A DNA stretch of 64,000 nucleotides, from assembly GCF_910593785.1 (NCBI RefSeq), contig NZ_CAJVAP010000008.1, positions 1 through 64,000 on the forward strand. The letters are read 5' to 3'. The position numbers and the translations under genes are program-made. Under the pieces are notes generated by a model. The model saw only the letters and a program-made list of their open reading frames with translations, was not told the DNA's origin and made no database searches. Of the stretch, positions 34,788 through 41,707 are shown one piece after another. How positions within the stretch are numbered: position 1 is the stretch's first letter; each line of letters opens with the position of its first letter. Origin of the DNA: Leucobacter soli. Its GTDB lineage: Bacteria; Actinomycetota; Actinomycetes; Actinomycetales; Microbacteriaceae.

Positions 34788-35576
34788 TCATCCCTGATTG
34801 GTGTTGACGACCCGGGAGAGGAACTGGCGGGTGCGCTCCTCGCGGGGGTTGTCGAGGACCTCGGCCGGCGTGCCCTGCTCGATGATGTCCCCGCCGTCCA
34901 TGAAGGCGACGCGATCCGCCACGTCCCGCGCGAAGTCGATCTCGTGGGTGACCACCATCATGGTGAGACCCTCGGAGGCGAGCCGGCGCATGACCGAGAG
35001 GACCTCGCCGACGGTCTCCGGATCGAGGGCGGAGGTCGGCTCGTCGAAGAGCATCACCTTGGGCCGCATCGCCAGCGCACGCGCGATCGCGGCGCGCTGC
35101 TGCTGACCGCCGGAGAGCTGCCTCGGGTAGGTGTTCTCCTTGCCCTCGAGGCGCACCCATTCGAGCAGCTGGCGCGCGTGCTCGAGTGCCTTCGCCTTCG
35201 ACTCGCGGAGCACCTGCACCGGCGACTCGATGATGTTCTCGAGGACGGTCATGTGCCCGAAGAGGTTGAAGCTCTGGAACACCATCCCCACCTCGGTCCG
35301 CTGCCGGGTGAGCTCTGCCGGGGGCAGCTCGACGAGGCGGTCGTTGCGCACCTCGACGCCGATCATCTCGCCGTCGACCTTCACCCAGCCCTCGTCGGGC
35401 TGCTCGAGGTGGTTGACGCAGCGCAGCAGCGTGCTCTTGCCCGAACCGGAGGGGCCGATGATGCAGACGACCTCGCCCGCGTAGACGTCGAGGTCGACGC
35501 GGTCGAGCACGTGGAGCGGCCCGAAGCTCTTCGAAACGCCCTCGATCTGGATCAGCGGAGTCTTGTCTTCGGTCAT
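34788..35576 (-). CDS. Polar amino-acid ABC transporter ATP-binding protein
   Basis: A 262-residue ABC ATPase of the HisP/GlnQ type: Walker [11 protein letters not shown]-loop [15 protein letters not shown], signature LSGGQQQR, Walker [15 protein letters not shown] and switch THE. The FNLFGHMT segment and PxxALEHA spacing mark the polar amino-acid family. It follows its permease with a one-base TGATG overlap. It powers import of the substrate bound by the lipoprotein encoded at 36890. Confidence 0.92.
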   Translation of the reverse strand: MTEDKTPLIQIEGVSKSFGPLHVLDRVDLDVYAGEVVCIIGPSGSGKSTLLRCVNHLEQPDEGWVKVDGEMIGVEVRNDRLVELPPAELTRQRTEVGMVFQSFNLFGHMTVLENIIESPVQVLRESKAKALEHARQLLEWVRLEGKENTYPRQLSGGQQQRAAIARALAMRPKVMLFDEPTSALDPETVGEVLSVMRRLASEGLTMMVVTHEIDFARDVADRVAFMDGGDIIEQGTPAEVLDNPREERTRQFLSRVVNTNQG

Positions 35577-36583
35577 CACACGCTCGCTTTCGCAGTGGCG
35601 GCCTGCGGGGTGCCCGGCTTGCCGATGAGCTTCTTGAACTTGGTCAGGTAGGTGTCGGGAGCGTTGCGGGTCGCGCCCTTCGAGTAGTGCTTCTCGATGT
35701 AGTGCTGGCCGATCGAGAGCACCGTGGTGAGGAACAGGTACCAGATGCAGGCCACGACGAGCAGCGGGATCGTCTGGAAGTTCCGGGCGTAGATGACCTG
35801 GGCGGTGTAGAGCAGCTCGCTGATGGCGATGATGCTGACGAGGCTCGTGCCCTTGAGCATCGAGATCACCTGGTTCCCGGTCGGGGGGACGATCACGCGC
35901 ATGGCCTGCGGGAGGACGATGCGTCGCATCGCGAGCCGGCGCGGCATGCCGAGCGCCGCCGCGGCCTCGTTCTGACCGTGGTCGACGGACTGGATGCCGG
36001 CGCGGAAGATCTCGGACATGTACGCGCCCTCGTTGAGCCCGAGGCCGAGCATCGCCGCCATGAGCGGCGTGATCACGCTGTTCGTGTCGAATCCGAAGAA
36101 CTGGATGCCGAAGGGGATGCCCACGGTGAGCTCGGGCAGGAACGTCGCGAGGTTGTACCAGACGAGCAGCTGGACGAGCAGCGGCGTGCCGCGGAAGAGC
36201 CAGATGTAGCCGTCGGCGGCCGCGTTGAGGATGAGGCTGTCTGACAGCTTCATCAGAGCGAGGAACAGACCGATGACGCAGCCGAGGATCATCGCGATCG
36301 CCGTCAGGACGAGCGTGAGGACCACGCCGTTGAGGATCTTGCCGTCGAAGAGGTAGGAGCCGATGACGTCCCACTTCATCGCGTCCGCGGTGAGGAACTT
36401 CGCGACGATCTCGAGGATGATGAGGATGACGAGGACGCGGGCGACCCAGCCTCCGATCTTGGACCAGAGCCGGGCGCGGTCCGAGGCGGCCTTCGGGCGA
36501 CTGCTCTTGCCCTCGCTGAGTTGCAGCTGGGTGGTGAGCGGGCCGCGTTCGGGACTCTGTTCACTCGGATTATTGGTGGTCAT
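35576..36583 (-). CDS. Polar amino-acid ABC transporter permease
   Basis: A 335-residue HisM/GlnP-type permease. After about 60 polar residues come five to six helices and the EAA loop [25 protein letters not shown] (split here), which contacts the ATPase. [14 protein letters not shown] is typical of the family. One permease gene only, so it may act as a homodimer. Start ATG at 36583. It is divergent from its binding-protein gene, and the region between holds two IclR-type sites. Confidence 0.92.
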   Translation of the reverse strand: MTTNNPSEQSPERGPLTTQLQLSEGKSSRPKAASDRARLWSKIGGWVARVLVILIILEIVAKFLTADAMKWDVIGSYLFDGKILNGVVLTLVLTAIAMILGCVIGLFLALMKLSDSLILNAAADGYIWLFRGTPLLVQLLVWYNLATFLPELTVGIPFGIQFFGFDTNSVITPLMAAMLGLGLNEGAYMSEIFRAGIQSVDHGQNEAAAALGMPRRLAMRRIVLPQAMRVIVPPTGNQVISMLKGTSLVSIIAISELLYTAQVIYARNFQTIPLLVVACIWYLFLTTVLSIGQHYIEKHYSKGATRNAPDTYLTKFKKLIGKPGTPQAATAKASV

Positions 36584-36684
36584 GAGCAGTCCGTCTCTCT
36601 CTTCGGTGAATGGCGGCGGCACGCCCGGTGCTCTGCTGATCACACTAGCCAAGCATTTTCCTCTGCGTTCGTCAAGCGACCAAC

Positions 36685-36701
36685 TGTGCGAATAGCGCAC
36701 A
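36685..36701. promoter_or_regulatory. IclR-type site 3
   Basis: TGTGCG-AATAG-CGCACA, a perfect 6+5+6 inverted repeat, the best of the four related sites. It is closer to the permease gene. Confidence 0.6.
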
Positions 36702-36758
36702 AGTTGCGGGAAGCGCGCGCGTCGTGCCCGAATCGTGACCTGTCCTTCTTGACAAGAT

Positions 36759-36775
36759 TGGACGTATAGTGAACA
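36759..36775. promoter_or_regulatory. IclR-type site 4
   Basis: TGGACG-TATAG-TGAACA, 17 bp, almost the same as site 1 (12 of 17 or more shared, including GTAT and GTGAACAC around it). It overlaps a TTGACA/TATAGT region likely to be the binding-protein promoter. Confidence 0.5.
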
Positions 36776-36889
36776 CTAGTGCGCAGAGCGAACATTTCCG
36801 GTCGATGGATCTGGATCCACTCCGGAGTGCGACGTCTCTCATAAGGCTGGTATCGACGTGGACACTAACACCCGAAGGAGCACTGTCCC

Positions 36890-37834
36890 ATGAAGAAACT
36901 CACGATGAACTCGCGCCGCAGCGTCGCTGCGCTGGGTCTGAGCGTGGCACTCGCCGGCTCGCTGGTCGCCTGCAGCAGCGCCGACAACGGCGATGCCGGC
37001 GGCGACAACGGCGGCGCCGAGGGCGTCGACGTGGCCGGCGTGATCATCCAGAAGGACGACGAGCTCGCGGCGATGCTGCCCGAGGACGTCGCGGCCGAGG
37101 GCAAGCTGACGGCGATCCAGTACGACAATGCGCCTGCCGATACCTTCCTCGACGAGGACAGCAACCTGGTCGGGTGGGGTCCGGATCTCGGTCGCGCAGT
37201 GGCAGCGACCCTGGGTCTGGAGTACGAGGCCGAGGTCTCCGGTGCGTTCGATACGTTCATGCCCGGCATCCAGAACGGTCGCTACGACACCTCCTGGGCC
37301 TCGATCATCATCTCCGACGAGCGTCTCGAGGTCGTCGACATCGTCTCCGCGCATGAGAGCACGACCGGCGTGATCACGAACGAGGGCTCCGGCCTGACCA
37401 TCGCAGCGCCCGAGGACCTCTGCGGGCTCAAGGTCGGTGCACTCGCCGGCTCGGCCTTCCTCATCCAGATCGAGGAGATCGGCGAGATCTGCGAGGACGC
37501 CGGCGAGTCCGCTCCGAGCGTCGACTCCTTCCCGCAGCAGGGCGCCGCCGTCCTCGCCGTGCAGTCGGACCGTATTGACGCGTTCATGACCGCGAAGGGC
37601 CAGCTCACCTGGCTGTTCCGCGACGGCAGCGATGTCGAGGGTCTCGAGGTCCAGCCGCTCGATTACCAGCCGAACCTCGAGGGCGTCGCAGTGGGCAAGG
37701 ACTCCGGGATGACCGAGCCGATCGCCGCCGCGCTCAACAAGCTCATCGGCGACGGTTCCTACGAGAAGATCCTCGCCACGTGGGGCATCGACTTCGGTCT
37801 GGTCGAGACCGCAGAGGTCAACCCCGCCGTCTGA
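36890..37834 (+). CDS. Polar amino-acid ABC transporter substrate-binding lipoprotein
   Basis: A 314-residue lipoprotein (lipobox LVAC, Cys28) followed by an Asp/Gly-rich linker and a periplasmic-binding type 2 (SBP_bac_3) domain: QYDNAPADTFLDEDSNLVGWGPDLGRAVA, then the second lobe from about residue 150. It should bind an amino-acid-like solute outside the membrane and deliver it to the divergently encoded permease and ATPase. Shine-Dalgarno GAAGGAG upstream. A strong hairpin follows, so it can be expressed above the SDR gene downstream. Confidence 0.9.
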   Translation: MKKLTMNSRRSVAALGLSVALAGSLVACSSADNGDAGGDNGGAEGVDVAGVIIQKDDELAAMLPEDVAAEGKLTAIQYDNAPADTFLDEDSNLVGWGPDLGRAVAATLGLEYEAEVSGAFDTFMPGIQNGRYDTSWASIIISDERLEVVDIVSAHESTTGVITNEGSGLTIAAPEDLCGLKVGALAGSAFLIQIEEIGEICEDAGESAPSVDSFPQQGAAVLAVQSDRIDAFMTAKGQLTWLFRDGSDVEGLEVQPLDYQPNLEGVAVGKDSGMTEPIAAALNKLIGDGSYEKILATWGIDFGLVETAEVNPAV

Positions 37835-37849
37835 GCGCACGAACCCGCA

Positions 37850-37885
37850 GGTGCCTCGATGCGAACGGTTTCGTATCGAGGCACC
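37850..37885 (+). terminator. Intercistronic hairpin, terminator or attenuator
   Basis: 16-bp stem (11 perfect pairs, one G-U, four more pairs) around a CGGT loop, between the binding-protein gene and the SDR gene. Only a short T-containing tail (GCTGTT) follows. Confidence 0.65.
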
Positions 37886-37921
37886 GCTGTTCCCGGCTGT
37901 CGACCGGAGAAGGATACATAC

Positions 37922-38674
37922 ATGTTTGATTTGAGCGGCCGGCTCGCCGTCGTGATCGGCGGCGGCAGAGGAATCGGTCGGGCAGCCGCGGAGGCGCTGG
38001 CGGATCAGGGCGCGAAGCTCGTGGTCGCGGACCAGTCGCTCGAGCTCTTGACGGAGGCGTTCGGTGCACGCGAGGGCGTCGTGCTGCGGCAGCTCGACGT
38101 GCTCGATTCCGGCCAACTGGAAGCGCTCGCGGACGAGTTCCCCGAGACCGACATCCTGCTGCACTGCCCCGCCAAGGGAGCGAGAAAGGCGCTTGTCGAT
38201 CTCAGCATGGACGAGGTCGAGTCCGTTCTGCGGCTGAACGTGACCTCGTTGTGGGACACGATCCGCTGCTTCGCTCCCGCCATGGTCTCCCGCGGGCGCG
38301 GGTCGATCATCGCGTTCTCGTCCATTCGTGCCAGCGTCGTCGAACCGGGCCAGGGCATCTACGCCGCGTCGAAGGGCGCCGTGAGTCAGCTCGTCAAGGG
38401 CTTCGCCTCCGAACTGAGCCCGTCCGGAGTGCGCGTGAACGCGATCGCGCCAGGAGTGGTGGAGACGCCGTTGACGTCGTCGCTCCGGTCGAACGAGGAG
38501 TGGTATCGGGCGTACTCTGAGAAGAGCGCGCTGGGGCGCTGGGCCCAGCCGGAGGAAATGGCGGGCGCCGTCGTGTATCTCGCGTCGGACGCCGCGTCGT
38601 ACGTCACCGGCTCGGTGCTCTCGGTCGACGGCGGATGGACCGCCATCGACGGCCGCTACAACCCGCCCATCTGA
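37922..38674 (+). CDS. SDR-family oxidoreductase
   Basis: A 250-residue classical SDR: GGGRGIG in the nucleotide site, Ser in FSSIR, YAASK, and the C-terminal SVLSVDGGWTAIDG typical of the FabG-like group. The usual NNAG loop reads HCPAKG, a departure from the family. It follows the ABC binding-protein gene after a strong hairpin and precedes an OYE reductase gene by 16 nt, with which it likely forms an operon. Substrate unknown. Confidence 0.85.
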   Translation: MFDLSGRLAVVIGGGRGIGRAAAEALADQGAKLVVADQSLELLTEAFGAREGVVLRQLDVLDSGQLEALADEFPETDILLHCPAKGARKALVDLSMDEVESVLRLNVTSLWDTIRCFAPAMVSRGRGSIIAFSSIRASVVEPGQGIYAASKGAVSQLVKGFASELSPSGVRVNAIAPGVVETPLTSSLRSNEEWYRAYSEKSALGRWAQPEEMAGAVVYLASDAASYVTGSVLSVDGGWTAIDGRYNPPI

Positions 38675-38690
38675 GAAAGGCCGTCACCTC

Positions 38691-39785
38691 ATGGCGAATC
38701 CGCTGCTCTTCCAGCCTCTCACCCTGCGCGGCCTCGAGGTCCGCAATCGCCTCTGGGTCTCCCCGATGTGCCAGTACTCGGCGATCGCGAGTTCCGGCGC
38801 GGACGAGGGGGTGCCCGGGGACTGGCACGTCGCGCACCTCGGCGGGCTCGCCCGGGGCGGGGCCGCCGTCGTGATGGTCGAGGCGACGGCCGTCGTGCCG
38901 GAGGGCCGGATCTCTCCGCGCTGCCTCGGCCTCTACTCGGACGAGCAGGAGGCCGCGTTCTCGCGCATCGTGCCGCAGGTGCAGGCCCACGGGGCGCGTA
39001 TCGGTATCCAGCTCGCGCACGCCGGGCGCAAGGCCTCGGTCCACCCGCACCTTCCGGGCTATCCCGATGCGGCCGTGCCCGAGGACGAGGGCGGCTGGCA
39101 GCCGGTGGCGCCGACCGCGATTCCGTTCGGCGATCTGGCGACTCCGCGGGAGCTCGAGCTCGATGAGATCCCGGGTGTGATCGAGGCGTTCGTCGAGGCG
39201 AGCCGACGAGCGGTTCGCGCGGGCTTCGACCTCATCGAGGTGCACGCGGCGCACGGCTACCTGCTGCACGAGTTCCTCTCACCGCTCAGCAACCGGCGGA
39301 GCGACGGCTACGGCGGTTCTCCCGAGAATCGGGCCCGGTTGACGCGGGAGATCGTGCGAGCGCTTCGCGCCGAGCATCCGGATCTCCCGATCGTCGTGCG
39401 CATCTCCGGCGACGAATGGGTCGAGGGCGGTTTCGGCCGGGAGGACTCGGCGCAGCTCGTGGGGTGGTTGGCGGAGGACGGCGCCGACCTGATCGACTGC
39501 TCGTCGGGCGGCAACGTGCCCAGGGCGCCGATCCCCGTCGGCCCGTCCTACCAGGTGGGCATCGCGGATCGCGTGCGCACGGCCGGGCTGCCGGTGGGCG
39601 CGGTCGGCCTGATCACCTCGGCGGAGCAGGCCGAGGGGATTCTCGCGACGGGTCAGGCGGACATCATCAGCCTGGGGCGGCCGTTGCTCGCGGATCCGCA
39701 CCTGCCGATCAGCTGGGCGCATCGTCTCCGGGCGGAGGATGCCGCTGCGCTGGTACCGCCGCAGTACTGGCGCGCACGATTCTGA
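38691..39785 (+). CDS. NADH:flavin oxidoreductase, old yellow enzyme family (YqjM-like)
   Basis: A 364-residue OYE TIM barrel with YqjM-class marks: Cys in SPMCQYSA, Trp in DWHVAHLG, and HAAHGYLLHEFLSPLSNRR with the substrate-anion His residues. It binds FMN and reduces activated C=C bonds, or demethylates/reduces N-heterocyclic and dienoyl substrates. It follows the SDR gene with a Shine-Dalgarno in GAGAAAGG. It may serve the island to its left; no IclR-type site stands directly before it. Confidence 0.92.
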   Translation: MANPLLFQPLTLRGLEVRNRLWVSPMCQYSAIASSGADEGVPGDWHVAHLGGLARGGAAVVMVEATAVVPEGRISPRCLGLYSDEQEAAFSRIVPQVQAHGARIGIQLAHAGRKASVHPHLPGYPDAAVPEDEGGWQPVAPTAIPFGDLATPRELELDEIPGVIEAFVEASRRAVRAGFDLIEVHAAHGYLLHEFLSPLSNRRSDGYGGSPENRARLTREIVRALRAEHPDLPIVVRISGDEWVEGGFGREDSAQLVGWLAEDGADLIDCSSGGNVPRAPIPVGPSYQVGIADRVRTAGLPVGAVGLITSAEQAEGILATGQADIISLGRPLLADPHLPISWAHRLRAEDAAALVPPQYWRARF

Positions 39786-39852
39786 GCTGCGCGCCCCGGC
39801 CGGCGAGTCGGATCGGCGCCCGCGCCTCGGGCATGCCTCGTAAATCCTGCGT

Positions 39853-40692
39853 CTACTGCGCGAGCCCGGCCTGGATCTCGGCGAACCTCGCCCGGATGCC
39901 GGCCTCGTTCCACGACCAGATGTCGTCGCCGCGGAGGACCGCGTCGGAGCCGCCGTCGCAGTAGATGGTCTGGCCGCAGCAGTGCGTGTTCTCGGCCGAG
40001 GTGAGCCAGATCAGCAGGTTAGCGATGCTCTCGGGGCCCTGATGCCCGTTCAGGGGCATCGGCACGACCGCGTCCACGTGCGCGGTGCTCTCGGGGGTGG
40101 CAAGCAGCTCGGCGGTCATGGGCGTCTCGACGATGCCGGGGCCGACGGCGTTGAGGGGGATGCCGGCCCCGGCCCAGTCCGCCCGCGGCGCTTCGCGGCG
40201 CACCCAGCGGGAGAGGGCCTGCTTGGAGGAGGAGTAGATGAGGTTGCCGGTCTGCGGATCCTTCGCGAGCTCGGCCGCGATCGCGAGCGCGGGGGCCTCG
40301 TCGTCGGCGAGCAGCGCCTCGACGAGTGGCGGGGCGACCGGTTGCAGGGACGCCATCGACGAGACGACCGCCGCGCGCGGCGCGGTGGATCGGGCGAGTG
40401 CCGGGCGCATCGCCTCGAGGAACTCGGTGACGCCGAAGTAGTTGACGGCGGCCGTGACGACCTTCGGCAGCGAGAGGCCGGCGCAGGCGATGACGGCGTC
40501 GACCGTTCCGCCTGCGAGTCCGGTCGCCTCAGCGGCGGCGTTCGCACGGCCCGCCGCAGTCGACAGGTCGCCGGAGACCTCGACGCCCTGCAGGTCGACG
40601 CCGATGACGGTATCGCCGCGGTCGCGGAGGATCTGGGCGGTCGCCCGGCCGATGCCGGAGGCCGCGCCGGTGATGACGTAGGTGCGGGTCAT
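39853..40692 (-). CDS. SDR oxidoreductase, 3-alpha-hydroxysteroid-dehydrogenase-like
   Basis: A 279-residue SDR: TGAASGIGRATA, CAG (ACAGLS), Ser in VSSMAS and YSSSK. The compact N-terminus, the long insertion before YSSSK and the tail resemble 3-alpha-HSD/carbonyl reductase (HsdA type). It is the second gene of a TetR-SDR operon (ATGA overlap) and is divergent from an export pair, so it may modify a hydrophobic compound that the exporters also handle. Confidence 0.82.
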   Translation of the reverse strand: MTRTYVITGAASGIGRATAQILRDRGDTVIGVDLQGVEVSGDLSTAAGRANAAAEATGLAGGTVDAVIACAGLSLPKVVTAAVNYFGVTEFLEAMRPALARSTAPRAAVVSSMASLQPVAPPLVEALLADDEAPALAIAAELAKDPQTGNLIYSSSKQALSRWVRREAPRADWAGAGIPLNAVGPGIVETPMTAELLATPESTAHVDAVVPMPLNGHQGPESIANLLIWLTSAENTHCCGQTIYCDGGSDAVLRGDDIWSWNEAGIRARFAEIQAGLAQ

Positions 40693-41459
40693 GAGGAGTC
40701 CCTTCGATCGGATGGTGGGGTTCTGGGTCGCGACGGATCCGCGCTCGACTCGGGGTTCCGCGATTCGGCGCCCTTCGATGCGGCGCCGCTCTGCGCCGCA
40801 ACCGGCTCGGCGATCACCTCGGTCAGCGCGAAGAGCAGTTCGGCGAGGCGGTCGCTGAGCTCGTCGATGCCGCCGGGGGCCGCCGGGCCGGCGAGCGCCG
40901 ATGCGCGCAGGGCGCGGTGGTAGACGTCGGCGAGCACCGGGATGGCGTGCTCCACGGGCAGCGTGAACCGCCGCCCGGCCGCGAGGATCACGCGTTCGAC
41001 GATCCCGGAGATCCCGGCGTAGAAGCCCTCGAGGAAGTCGTGGTGGCCGGGCGCGAGCGCCGGATCCCGCATCGCCAGCAGCAGGAACTCCGTCTCGAGC
41101 GCGAACCAGGCCGTCGCGTCGCTCCTCGGCATGAAGAACTCGGCGATGTAGCGGGCGGCCTCGGGCGGCGTGAGCCGGCCTCCGCAGGCCAGGAGCTCCG
41201 GTTCGATGCCGAGCGCCATCGACTCGACCTCGCGTGCGCGCTGGTCGAACTCGTCCCGCAGCATTGCGAGGAAGAGCTCCTCCTTGCTGGCGAAGTTCGA
41301 GTAGAAGGCGCCGCGGGTGAAGCCGGCGCGCGAGCAGATCGCCTCGACGGAGGCTCCCTGCAACCCGGACTCGGCGAACACCTCGGTGGCGGCCTCGAAC
41401 AGTCGCATGCGGGTGGCGCGGCGCCGCGGGCTCGGTGCGGTGGTTGGATCGTCGTTCAT
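40689..41459 (-). CDS. TetR-family transcriptional regulator
   Basis: A 256-residue TetR protein with the N-terminal HTH LFEAATEVFAESGLQGASVEAICSRAGFTRGAFYSNFASKEELF (split) and a diverse ligand domain, plus a Ser/Pro/Arg-rich tail. ATG at 41459. Two palindromic operators lie about 70-100 bp upstream, between it and the MMPL gene, so it probably represses itself, the SDR and the divergent exporters. Confidence 0.9.
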   Translation of the reverse strand: MNDDPTTAPSPRRRATRMRLFEAATEVFAESGLQGASVEAICSRAGFTRGAFYSNFASKEELFLAMLRDEFDQRAREVESMALGIEPELLACGGRLTPPEAARYIAEFFMPRSDATAWFALETEFLLLAMRDPALAPGHHDFLEGFYAGISGIVERVILAAGRRFTLPVEHAIPVLADVYHRALRASALAGPAAPGGIDELSDRLAELLFALTEVIAEPVAAQSGAASKGAESRNPESSADPSRPRTPPSDRRDSS

Positions 41460-41525
41460 CTGTGCCCTCCTCGCCCGATCGTACGCCCGTCGGCCACGCC
41501 GTTCCCAGGAATTTCGAAGCCGTCT

Positions 41526-41543
41526 CGATACATCAGTGTATCG
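41526..41543. promoter_or_regulatory. TetR operator 1
   Basis: CGATACA-TCAG-TGTATCG, an 18-bp perfect inverted repeat, in the divergent tetR/MMPL region. Confidence 0.7.
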
Positions 41544-41548
41544 AATCG

Positions 41549-41564
41549 GATACACTTGTGTATC
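41549..41564. promoter_or_regulatory. TetR operator 2
   Basis: GATACAC-TT-GTGTATC, a 16-bp perfect inverted repeat. Aligned with operator 1 it gives GATACANNNGTGTATC; centres are 22 bp apart, about two helix turns. Confidence 0.7.
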
Positions 41565-41707
41565 GAAATCGTGCGTCGGCGCCCGGTGCCGGGTACCGAC
41601 GCGGTGACCGGACCAAGCGCGAACCCGCACACGCACCGATGCCGAACCGGTCCGACCCCGCCTTCGACGCGGACCCGAACCGGCGAGGATCCACCAGGAA
41701 GGCCCGC

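Noticed and set aside
36749-36770. A consensus promoter TTGACA...TATAGT before the ABC binding-protein gene.
   Set aside because: The two boxes are only 10 bp apart, so they cannot serve as one promoter; each may belong to a different weaker promoter.
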